Below, piece after piece: positions 1 to 8,801 of a DNA stretch of 39,874 bases; within the stretch, counting starts at the first letter, position 1; each line of letters opens with the position of its first letter. A program made the translations under genes and the position numbers. The DNA comes from Ignavibacteriales bacterium (lineage in GTDB: Bacteria; Bacteroidota; Ignavibacteria; Ignavibacteriales; Ignavibacteriaceae): contig JACPGF010000082.1 of assembly GCA_016182615.1 (NCBI GenBank), positions 1 to 39,874 of the forward strand, given 5' to 3'. Under the pieces are notes generated by a model. That model was not told where the DNA came from and ran no database searches. It saw only the letters and a list, made by a program, of their open reading frames with translations.

Positions 1-370
1 ACGGCACAATGCTTTGATAAAAGCAATTTACCAAAAACATCTTGCAAAAGGGATGCGTAAAAAGGCTGCAATGGGGGCTTGTATGCATAAAATTCTCAGG
101 ATAGTTTTTGGAATATTGAACAGTAAAAAACCGTTCGATCCGCAAATAGATATAAAAAACAGCAGTAAAATAGCAGACAAAAAAAACGAAGACAGTAAAA
201 AAATAGAAATACAAAACCAGGTAAGAAGGTATCAGCCGGCAAATACTGATGCCCCTATATCACAGAGACAAACAAAAAAAAGAAAAGAGCAAGAGCTGAC
301 CCAAAAGGATAAATCCTCATGTACGGGTTCTGACTCCGGCTCCTCTCATATTTTGCGTTCTAAAACTTAA
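1..370 (+). mobile_element. C-terminal part of an IS110-family (IS116/IS110/IS902-like) transposase, truncated by window start
   Basis: Frame open from the window edge (RHNALIKAIYQKHLAKGMRKKAAMGACMHKILRIVFGILNSKKPFDPQID) resembles the conserved C-terminal IS110 segment (xxYxxLxAKGKxxKxAxxACMxKxLxIxxxxL); tail ISQRQTKKRKEQ is Lys-rich. Confidence 0.72.
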
Positions 371-431
371 GAAATATTTTTAACTAAAGCAAAATGGTAC
401 ATTGTCATGTACAGTGAATTTGATGAATTTT

Positions 432-655
432 TTACAAATACTTCTTGACTTTAAACAGAATAACTTCGGCATAGCTATTCCAGCCCTTGGCGGGCTTCCG
501 GATTTTCACTTTTATCATAGTAACATATTCATACACCGAGTTTCTGAAGTTCGGAAAAACCGAAATAGCATGATCAACGTGATATCATTAAACGTTTGTG
601 TACCACCGGAACTCTGACCGGACACCAGATATTTGGTAGCAATTGCGAAATGTTT
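432..655 (-). pseudogene. Possible frame-disrupted 3' gene remnant (hypothetical)
   Basis: Minus-strand frame FKHFAIATKYLVSGQSSGGTQTFNDITLI continues in another frame as DHAISVFPNFRNSVYEYVTMIKVKIRKPAKGWNSYAEVILFKVKKYL*; no intact start in either frame. Confidence 0.3.
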
Positions 656-864
656 AAATTATTGATCTCCCAATAAACTCCCCCAAAAAATCATGTGAAC
701 CGTTCGGGGTTCTCGCCTGCAATATCGTTAAAGAGGGTGTTCCGGCAAATGAATCTTTGTTGTTTTTCATGCAACTTAAGTCTTTTTTTTTGTGATAAAA
801 TTGTATTTTTACACTAAAGATGAAACAATCATTTATCTAATTCCACTAAAATTTCGGGAGTGCC

Positions 865-1464
865 ATGAGAAAACGTGCCTTCTTTTTTGCCTTCATTACG
901 TTAATATCTGCGAACATTTTTTCACAGGTTCGAAATTACACAATAAAAGATATACCAAAGGAAGTGAAACCGTTTATCGAAAAAGGAACATGGGTGCTTG
1001 CGCTTCAGGAAGCCGATCTGAATGGGGACGGAAAAATGGATTATGTAATGATACTCACCAAAGAAGATTCGGATCCTTATAACGATGACGGGCAGCGCCC
1101 GCTGATTCTGCTGATCCGGAAGCCGGATAATTCGCTGTACATGGCAAAAAGAAACGAAAATATTGTGTTATGTAAAGAATGCGGGGGCATTTTGGGCGAC
1201 CCGTTTGCCTCACTCAAAGCAGAAAAAAAAACTTTTACCATCACCCATTTCGGGGGAGATGCCTTACGTTGGTTTTACAGCTATACTTTTAATTATTCCC
1301 GGGTTGATAATACGTGGCAATTGGTGAGGGCTGAAGAACGCTCATCAAACATCTATTCTCCCGAGGATGATTGGGACTCTGTTTTTACACCTCCCAAACA
1401 CTTTGGTAAAATTGATTTTTCTGATTTTGACCCGAATGATTTTAAGAACCGGGGTGAAAAGTAA
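865..1464 (+). CDS. Hypothetical secreted protein with N-terminal signal peptide
   Basis: 199-aa ORF, hydrophobic N-terminus MRKRAFFFAFITLISANIFSQ, purine-rich SD-like gggag upstream; ADLNGDGKMDYVMIL segment. Confidence 0.75.
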   Translation: MRKRAFFFAFITLISANIFSQVRNYTIKDIPKEVKPFIEKGTWVLALQEADLNGDGKMDYVMILTKEDSDPYNDDGQRPLILLIRKPDNSLYMAKRNENIVLCKECGGILGDPFASLKAEKKTFTITHFGGDALRWFYSYTFNYSRVDNTWQLVRAEERSSNIYSPEDDWDSVFTPPKHFGKIDFSDFDPNDFKNRGEK

Positions 1465-1497
1465 TGAGGGTGAAAGTAGTTTCCACACATCATTCAT

Positions 1498-1856
1498 CCC
1501 TCAAAACTCATCACTCGTTCCGGCTTTGCCGCATTTTTCAAAAAGTGCGGAATTAAGCCAAAAACATAGAAAAATTTTCATTCGGGTGTCCCCTTACCTA
1601 AGTCTGGAGAAATAATAGGTGAAGTAGTTTACACTCATCATTCATCGCTCAAAGCTCATCACTCTTTACTGTTCAACCCTCAAAACTCATCACTCGTTCC
1701 GGTTTTGCCGCATTTTTCAAAAAGTGCGAAATTAAGCCAAAAACATAGAAAAACTTTCATTCGGGTGTCCCCGTACCGAAGTCTGGAGAAATAATAGGTG
1801 AAGTAGTTTACACTCATCATTCATCACTCAAAGCTCATCACTCTTTACGGTTCATC
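1498..1856. repeat. Two tandem copies of a ~179-bp unit with internal TCATCACTCAAA-type subrepeats
   Basis: CCCTCAAAACTCATCACTCGTTCCGGyTTTGCCGCATTTTTCAAAAAGTGCGrAATTAAGCCAAAAACATAGAAAAA... begins at 1498 and again at 1677, with few substitutions. Confidence 0.9.
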
Positions 1857-1978
1857 ACTCAAAACTCATTACTCCTCATATTGCCCTTTTTTAATCCCTG
1901 CTAAAGAATTATTTTGCGCACTATGAATATGTATATAAAGAGAACTTTTGAGCCCGCATGCGGGTTATATAGATTGAT

Positions 1979-3727
1979 ATGAAAAATTTACGAACATTAA
2001 AAAAATACTTTGTACGGTACAAAGCTAAATTATTGTGGGGAATGTTATTTATCCTGCTATCTAACGCGGGAATGGTTTATGTACCAATAATAATAAAAGA
2101 TGCTATAAACCTCCTGCAAACGCGGGTCAGCTATGAAGCACTTGCCCGCTATGCCATACTGCTTGTTGTTGTCTCTGCCATTTCGGGGTTGTTTCGCTTT
2201 TATATCAGGCAGACCATTATTGTTGTTTCGCGCGAAATTGAATACGATTTGCGCGGCGACTTTTGGAAACATATACAGGAGCTGCCGCTCCGTTACTTTC
2301 AGAACAACTCAACCGGTACCATTATGGCTCACGCTACGAACGATATTAATGCCGTCCGTATGTTTATCGGACCGGCCGTTATGTATAGTACCGATACACT
2401 GCTGCGCTTTGTTTATGTTATTGTCATCATGTGCTCTATTAGCCCGTCCGTCACCGTCTATTCTCTTATACCTTTACCTTTTCTGTCATTTTTGGTTTTT
2501 TATGTTGGCAAAATGATACATGTGCGTTTTACTGCTATTCAGGAAGTGTTCGGCGTGCTTACAACCAAAGCACAGGAAAATTTTTCCGGAATCAGGGTGG
2601 TTAAATCGTACGTGCGTGAAGACAGTGAAATTGAGGAGTTCGTTAGGATTAGCAAGGACTCGCTGGTTAAAAACATGAGCCTCGCCAAGGTGCAGTCGTT
2701 ATTCCAGCCCATACTGTTCTTGTTAACCGGGCTTTCTATTATTATTGTTATTGGCGCGGGCGGTGCAAAAATTATGCGCGGCGAGCTGCTGATAGGCGAT
2801 ATTACCGCGATGATACTCTATCTCGGGATCCTGATTTGGCCCATGATTGCTTTTGGATGGGTTATTAACATTATTCAACAGGCCGAGGCAAGCATGAAGC
2901 GGCTTAATAAAATTTTTGCAGAACCTCTTGAAATAAACAACGGACCGGATACACGGAACGATATTACAGAGATAACAGGAAATATTGAATTCAGGGATAT
3001 GTCTTTTACTTACCGGGCAGGATTAACTCCCGCGCTGAAGAATATTAATTTTACCATTCCCGCCGGTAAAACGGTCGCGATAATGGGCCACACGGGCTGC
3101 GGTAAAACTTCTCTGGTAAACCTTATTCCCCGGTTGTACGATGCCACCGGCGGCGAAATATTTATCGATGGCGTACCCATCAAACAGTTACCGTTAACGG
3201 TTTTACGTCGGAGTATTGGATTTGTACAGCAGGAAGCATTTTTATTTTCGGACACGTTGTTAAACAATCTCAGTTACGGGCTGCGTGAAGTAAACGAAGA
3301 GCAGGTAATGAACGCCGCGCGCATAGCGCGGTTTGACCATGACGTGAAAGACTTTCCTGAAAAATATAATACTATTATAGGCGAAAGAGGCATTACCCTT
3401 TCGGGTGGGCAGAAACAGCGGGCTACCCTTGCAAGGGCTATTGCAATGAACCCGAAGATTCTGATCCTGGACGATTCGTTCTCGGCGGTTGACACGCACA
3501 CGGAAGAAGAAATCCTGAAAAACCTGCGCGAGTTTATGAAAGGCCGGACAAGCATTCTTATCAGCCATCGGGTTTCTACAGTACAAGCTGCCGATATTAT
3601 TATTGTGCTGGACCGCGGCAGTATTGCCGAAACCGGCACACACGATGAACTGCTTGCGCTGAATGGCATTTATTCCGAAATTTATTACAAGCAGCTGCTT
3701 GAAAAAGAACTGGAAGAATTAGGATAG
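1979..3727 (+). CDS. ABC transporter, fused permease/ATP-binding half-transporter (subunit 1 of heterodimer, degenerate Walker B)
   Basis: Six-TM N-terminus; Walker A GHTGCGKTS, signature LSGGQKQR, Walker B ILILDDSFSAVD (Asp in place of catalytic Glu), H-loop SHR. Confidence 0.95.
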   Translation: MKNLRTLKKYFVRYKAKLLWGMLFILLSNAGMVYVPIIIKDAINLLQTRVSYEALARYAILLVVVSAISGLFRFYIRQTIIVVSREIEYDLRGDFWKHIQELPLRYFQNNSTGTIMAHATNDINAVRMFIGPAVMYSTDTLLRFVYVIVIMCSISPSVTVYSLIPLPFLSFLVFYVGKMIHVRFTAIQEVFGVLTTKAQENFSGIRVVKSYVREDSEIEEFVRISKDSLVKNMSLAKVQSLFQPILFLLTGLSIIIVIGAGGAKIMRGELLIGDITAMILYLGILIWPMIAFGWVINIIQQAEASMKRLNKIFAEPLEINNGPDTRNDITEITGNIEFRDMSFTYRAGLTPALKNINFTIPAGKTVAIMGHTGCGKTSLVNLIPRLYDATGGEIFIDGVPIKQLPLTVLRRSIGFVQQEAFLFSDTLLNNLSYGLREVNEEQVMNAARIARFDHDVKDFPEKYNTIIGERGITLSGGQKQRATLARAIAMNPKILILDDSFSAVDTHTEEEILKNLREFMKGRTSILISHRVSTVQAADIIIVLDRGSIAETGTHDELLALNGIYSEIYYKQLLEKELEELG

Positions 3728-3927
3728 TGAATGAGAGTTATTACGGGGAAAGGAAGACTGAAAACGGGCAGGTTGTTTTGTTTTAGCGGCATTAGCACCT
3801 ATTATAAACGAGTCTCTTCCCAATGCAATGGTGGTTGTCAGACGGTTAAAACAGAGAACCTTTTTTTTGATGGAAAATGCAGTGTTGTTTAGCTGCATAG
3901 AATTAAAAAAAATAAAAGCGAGTTATT

Positions 3928-4950
3928 ATGGCAAAGAAAGAAAAAACAATTAAAGTAGTATTTTTTGAGATTACCCCCCCTGAAAAAGCAATTGTTAAAC
4001 GCTTCCTGAAGGGTAATTTTATTATGGAATTTTATCCTGATAAACTGACAGAGGAAAACGCGCACCTTATTAAAGATGCGGACATTATTTCTGTGTTCAT
4101 TTTCTCAAAAGTAACAGAAAGTGTGCTTACAAAAGCCCGCAAACTGCAGCTTGTTACAACCCGGAGCACGGGATTTAACCATATCAATCTTGTTGCCGCG
4201 CAAAAAAGGAATATCTCGGTTTGCAACGTTCCCTATTACGGAGAAAATACCGTTGCCGAGCACACGTTCGCGCTTATTCTTGCCCTGTCGAGAAATTTGC
4301 ACAAGGCTTACACGCGCACAGTTATGGGTAATTTTTCTATCGAGGGATTGCGTGGTTTTGACCTGAAAGGAAAAACAATCGGTATCGTGGGTGCAGGAAG
4401 TATCGGCGTGCACGTTATAAAAATGGCGCAGGGCTTCGGCATGAAGATACTCGCCTTCGATGTAAAGCCAAATCACATTCTTGAAGAAGTGCTTGATTTT
4501 TCTTATGTCTCTCTTGAAGAACTCCTGTCAAAGTCAGACATTATTTCATTGCATTGCCCTGACAACGAACAGACCCGGTACATGATAAACATGGGCAATA
4601 TCGGCTTAGTTAAAAAAGGCGCTCTCTTTATTAACACGGCCCGCAGCGGTCTTATTGAGCCTTCGGCTTTATATCACGCTATCGATACCGGCATCTTTGG
4701 CGGCGCTGGATTGGACGTGTTCGAGGGTGAGGATCTGATGAACGAGGAGAACCAAATGCTCTCAAAGAACGTTTCGCTTGAGCATCTTGAGGCAATAATG
4801 AAACGTAATATCCTTCTGCGCCGTGAAAATGTTATTATCACCCCGCACATGGCTTTCGATTCAATAGAAGCAATCGAGCGGATAATTGAAACAACTGTAA
4901 ATAACATAATGCAATACTTAAAAGGCGAGAGCTTTTACAAGGTTGTGTAG
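3928..4950 (+). CDS. D-isomer specific 2-hydroxyacid dehydrogenase (D-lactate dehydrogenase-like)
   Basis: NAD-binding GKTIGIVGAGSIG, TTRSTGFNHINL, NTARSGLIE, ITPHMAFDSIEA motifs. Confidence 0.9.
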   Translation: MAKKEKTIKVVFFEITPPEKAIVKRFLKGNFIMEFYPDKLTEENAHLIKDADIISVFIFSKVTESVLTKARKLQLVTTRSTGFNHINLVAAQKRNISVCNVPYYGENTVAEHTFALILALSRNLHKAYTRTVMGNFSIEGLRGFDLKGKTIGIVGAGSIGVHVIKMAQGFGMKILAFDVKPNHILEEVLDFSYVSLEELLSKSDIISLHCPDNEQTRYMINMGNIGLVKKGALFINTARSGLIEPSALYHAIDTGIFGGAGLDVFEGEDLMNEENQMLSKNVSLEHLEAIMKRNILLRRENVIITPHMAFDSIEAIERIIETTVNNIMQYLKGESFYKVV

Positions 4951-5051
4951 TTATTAAAAAATTAAATTACAATATCTTTCATCACGATGTATCCTTAAGT
5001 AAAACGGGGTGGACGTGGTAATAGTAAAAACAAAAAAGTTATTATTGGCAA

Positions 5052-6842
5052 ATGGCTCAAAATAAAAATGATGATGAAGTAATCGGCAAAGCGTATGATG
5101 CAAAACTCATGCGGCGCTTGCTGCATTATGTAAAACCCTATAAAAAATACGTGGTTCTGGCAATTGTGCTTAACATAATAGTTGCGGCACTTGGCCCTTT
5201 GCGGCCGTACTTAACCAAAATAGCGGTCGATGACCACATTGTCCACAAAAACTATAACGGTTTATTGTGGATTGTACTGGCAATGCTTGCAACGCTTATT
5301 TTCCAGTCCGTTATGCAGTATTTTTTAACCTATTACACGCAGTATCTTGGGCAGCGCACCATACTTGACCTGCGGCGTGAACTGTTTGCACACACGCAAA
5401 AACTTGCAGCCCGTTTTTTTGATAAAACACCCATAGGACGGTTAGTTACCCGTGTAACCAACGATGTTGAATCACTAAATGAATTGTTCTCTTCGGGCAT
5501 CATCATGGTATTCAGTGATGTCTTCATTGTTCTTTGGATACTTGCCTTTATGTTTTACATGGATTGGCAGCTATCCTTGGTTACCCTCTCGGTTATGCCC
5601 GTGTTGATATATGGTACATTTCTTTTCCGCACTAAGGTCAGGGAAGCATTCCGTGATGTCCGCCTGCATCTTGCCCGGCTTAACTCGTTCATGCAGGAAA
5701 ACGTTACGGGCATGTCGGTTGTGCAGATTTTTAATCGTGAAAAGAAAGAATTTAAAACCTTTTCAGGTATTAATGCCGACCACCGCAAAGCTAACATCGA
5801 TTCGATTTTTTACTACGCGGTTTTCTATCCCGGGGTTGAGTTGCTCAGCACGATTGCCATCGGCCTGATAATCTGGTATGGCGGCGGCGAGATTATTCAA
5901 AGCCGCATGCAGCTTGGCGTTTTGTTCGCGTTTTTACAATACACCGAAATGTTCTTCCGTCCCATCCGTGACTTATCGGAAAAATATAACATCATGCAAA
6001 CCGCGATGGCTTCGTCCGAGCGCATATTTAAGCTGCTTGATGACGGCACCATGATAAAGAATCCGGAAAACCCGGTACCAATGGGAAAATTGCAGGGTGA
6101 TATAGAATTTAAAAATGTCTATTTTGCGTATAATGAAAACGATTTTGTCCTGAAAAATATTTCGTTCGGCATTAAACCCGGTCAAACTATCGCTATTGTT
6201 GGTGCAACCGGTGCCGGAAAATCGAGCATTATTAATATACTGACCCGTTTTTACGACATTGGCAACGGCAGTATTACTGTCGATGGTGTTGATATCAGGA
6301 ACATTGATAAAAAAGAACTGCGCGAGCATATTTCCATTGTGCTGCAGGATGTATTTCTCTTTTCAGGCAGTATCCGCTCGAATATTAGCATGAATAATCC
6401 GGCAATTTCCGATGAAAAAATTATCGAAGCTGCAACGCTGGTTGGTGCCGATAAGTTTATCAGGGAGCTGCCAAACAAATATGATGAAGAAGTGAAAGAA
6501 CGCGGTGCAACACTCAGCGTTGGGCAGAAGCAGCTTATTTCTTTCGCGCGTGCGCTGGCTTACGATCCGCAGATATTGATTCTTGATGAGGCTACCTCAA
6601 GCGTGGATACCGAGGCCGAGCAAATGATACAGCGGGCAATTGAGCAATTACTGAAAGGCCGTACTGCAATCGTTATCGCGCACAGGCTTTCTACAATTCA
6701 GAATGCCAATACGATAATAGTGCTGCATAAAGGTGAGATAAAAGAAATGGGAAATCATCAGGAGCTGCTTGCAATGCGCGGCATTTATTACCGCTTGTAT
6801 CAATTGCAATATAAAGATCAGGAAGCGGTAAAAAACGTGTAA
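5052..6842 (+). CDS. ABC transporter, fused permease/ATP-binding half-transporter (subunit 2 of heterodimer)
   Basis: Walker A GATGAGKSS, degenerate signature LSVGQKQL, canonical Walker B ILILDEATSSVD, H-loop AHRLST. Confidence 0.95.
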   Translation: MAQNKNDDEVIGKAYDAKLMRRLLHYVKPYKKYVVLAIVLNIIVAALGPLRPYLTKIAVDDHIVHKNYNGLLWIVLAMLATLIFQSVMQYFLTYYTQYLGQRTILDLRRELFAHTQKLAARFFDKTPIGRLVTRVTNDVESLNELFSSGIIMVFSDVFIVLWILAFMFYMDWQLSLVTLSVMPVLIYGTFLFRTKVREAFRDVRLHLARLNSFMQENVTGMSVVQIFNREKKEFKTFSGINADHRKANIDSIFYYAVFYPGVELLSTIAIGLIIWYGGGEIIQSRMQLGVLFAFLQYTEMFFRPIRDLSEKYNIMQTAMASSERIFKLLDDGTMIKNPENPVPMGKLQGDIEFKNVYFAYNENDFVLKNISFGIKPGQTIAIVGATGAGKSSIINILTRFYDIGNGSITVDGVDIRNIDKKELREHISIVLQDVFLFSGSIRSNISMNNPAISDEKIIEAATLVGADKFIRELPNKYDEEVKERGATLSVGQKQLISFARALAYDPQILILDEATSSVDTEAEQMIQRAIEQLLKGRTAIVIAHRLSTIQNANTIIVLHKGEIKEMGNHQELLAMRGIYYRLYQLQYKDQEAVKNV

Positions 6843-6926
6843 AGCCAACAACTTATGTAAATTAAAGTCGCGTTTATGTGTTTAACTCAAATTAGATGTT
6901 TCAGAAGTATAGCAAAATTTTTATCA

Positions 6927-7120
6927 CCTAACCTCAGACTTTCACGAAGTGATGGATATCCATAGTCTGAGGTTTAAACAGTCAACAAACCACAGGCTTT
7001 AGCCATTAAGTTTTGCTTTTGAAGTTCAAATCAATTTCCAGTGGCTAAAGCCTGTGCTTTTATTTGTTGGGATTCCTCAGACTATGGGTATCCATCACTT
7101 CGTGAAAGTCTGAGGTTAGG
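6927..7120. repeat. Nested inverted-repeat element (outer 46-bp arms; inner GGCTTTAGCC/GGCTAAAGCC stem)
   Basis: Left arm CCTAACCTCAGACTTTCACGAAGTGATGGATATCCATAGTCTGAGG (6927-6972) is the reverse complement of 7075-7120 with one mismatch; inner CACAGGCTTTAGCCA / TGGCTAAAGCCTGTG. Confidence 0.95.
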
Positions 7121-7452
7121 AGATGGAAATTTTTATAGAGATATGCTAAGTAGTTACTAATGCAGACTGTCTTCTTAGCGAGCAGAGGAAAAAAAGACAG
7201 CCATGTAAAATAAGATTATGCACAATAATTCCGGCTCAGAACAGTTCCTGTTATAGACTGTTTTGTGCCGGGAAATGAAAAAACATCTTACAAATAACCG
7301 GCAATGGCGGGTGCTATTTAAAGCAATCCGGCTGCCGGTAGGGTGTAACCAAACACTTGAACAACAATGGCGGAAAGCCGCCCGGATGTAAGGAATCTAT
7401 TAGTTTTGTTGGCTCAAGTGACTTATACAAGAAAAATAATCAGGAGGCGCAA

Positions 7453-8478
7453 TTGGCAAGAAGCCGGTTTATGACGTTAGAACGTCACATTATCGAAGGT
7501 GAGCGCATGCACCCGGAGGCAACGGGTGAACTTTCCCGTTTGTTGTCAGATTTAGCAATCGCTATAAAAATCATCTCGCTTGAAGTTAATAAAGCGGGTA
7601 TAGTTGACATATTGGGTCTGACAGGTGATGAGAATGTTCACGGCGAAAGTGTCCGTAAACTTGATATGTATGCCCATGATATGATGTTCAAGGCAATGGA
7701 TCATGGTGGACATCTTTGTATCATGGCATCGGAAGAAGAAGAAGATATTATTCACATTCCAACCGATTTCGAGATCGGAAGGTATGTGCTGTTATTCGAT
7801 CCGCTTGACGGCTCATCAAATATTGATGCAAACGTCAGCATTGGAACTATATTTTCCATTTACCGCCGCCAGTCACCCGATGGATTACCGGGAACATTGG
7901 AAGACTGCCTGCAGCCGGGATATAAGCAGGTCGCGGCAGGATATGTTGTTTACGGGAGCAGCACCATGCTTGTTTACACCGCGGGTCATGGTGTACACGG
8001 TTTTACGCTTGATCCGTCAATCGGAGAGTTTATTCTCTCTCATCCGGATATTCGCATTCCGCAGAAGGGAAAAATTTACAGCGTTAACGAAGGCAATTAT
8101 AAATACTGGCATCCCGGTCTGAAACAGTACATTAAATTTCTTCAGGAAGAAGATGCACCAAGCAGCCGCCCTTACAGCACCCGCTATATCGGCTCGATGG
8201 TAGCTGATGTACACCGTACGCTATTATATGGCGGCATTTTCATGTACCCGGCGGATAGCCGCAGTCCTAAAGGGAAATTACGCCTGATGTACGAATGTAA
8301 CCCCGTTGCTTTTATCACGGAAGCAGCAGGTGGTATTGCCACAGACGGCAATATGCGCTTGATGGATAAAGTACCGGAGCACCTGCACGAGCGGTCGCCA
8401 ATCTTCATCGGCAGCCCTGATGACGTTAACACATTGCTGCGCTTTTTACGCAGGGCGGAAGAAGCCGGACTGGTGTGA
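7453..8478 (+). CDS. fbp: Fructose-1,6-bisphosphatase, class I (probable TTG start at 7453; ORF track extends to 7357)
   Basis: TLERHIIEGERMHPEATGELSRLL, EVNKAGIVDILG, LLFDPLDGSSNIDANVSIGTIFSIYRR, YIGSMVADVHRTLLYGGIFMYP; AGGAGG at 7442-7447 places a TTG start at 7453. Confidence 0.95.
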   Translation: MARSRFMTLERHIIEGERMHPEATGELSRLLSDLAIAIKIISLEVNKAGIVDILGLTGDENVHGESVRKLDMYAHDMMFKAMDHGGHLCIMASEEEEDIIHIPTDFEIGRYVLLFDPLDGSSNIDANVSIGTIFSIYRRQSPDGLPGTLEDCLQPGYKQVAAGYVVYGSSTMLVYTAGHGVHGFTLDPSIGEFILSHPDIRIPQKGKIYSVNEGNYKYWHPGLKQYIKFLQEEDAPSSRPYSTRYIGSMVADVHRTLLYGGIFMYPADSRSPKGKLRLMYECNPVAFITEAAGGIATDGNMRLMDKVPEHLHERSPIFIGSPDDVNTLLRFLRRAEEAGLV

Positions 8479-8531
8479 GTTTGTAGTTTGGTTTTCGTAT
8501 CCCGCTAAACGGCGTAAGTTGAAAATGAACA

Positions 8532-8568
8532 AGGCTGTATCAGAAGATAACCTGATACAGCCTTTTTT
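8532..8568 (+). terminator. Rho-independent terminator downstream of fbp
   Basis: AGGCTGTATCAG-aagataac-CTGATACAGCCT followed by TTTTT. Confidence 0.9.
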
Positions 8569-8801
8569 TGAGCAAATATTGTGATAGAGAAACAAAGCTG
8601 CCAAGCCATGTTTAAGTTCCAGCGGAACGAAATAGATTCGTATTTGCTCCAGTACTTAAATTGAAGAGGATAGAATTAAAATCCCTCTGTTTATTGAGAA
8701 ATAACAGGTCGTAACATTGTTGTTATTAAATGAGTTAGAGCAAACTTGTTTTACTATTGCGTAAGCTGCGATAAAACACGAAGTTATTAAAAGAAGACTT
8801 G

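Noticed and set aside
792-1082. 96-aa plus-strand ORF
   Set aside because: Overlaps the better 865-1464 ORF in another frame; no SD or recognisable motif.
1367-1615. 82-aa ORF running into the tandem repeat
   Set aside because: Out of frame with the 865 gene and composed partly of repeat DNA.
2057-3669. Antisense and shadow ORFs inside the ABC transporter gene
   Set aside because: Fully contained in a confidently coding gene; typical shadow ORFs.
6927-7120. CRISPR-like repeat structure
   Set aside because: Two inverted arms only, not regularly spaced direct repeats; no cas genes.
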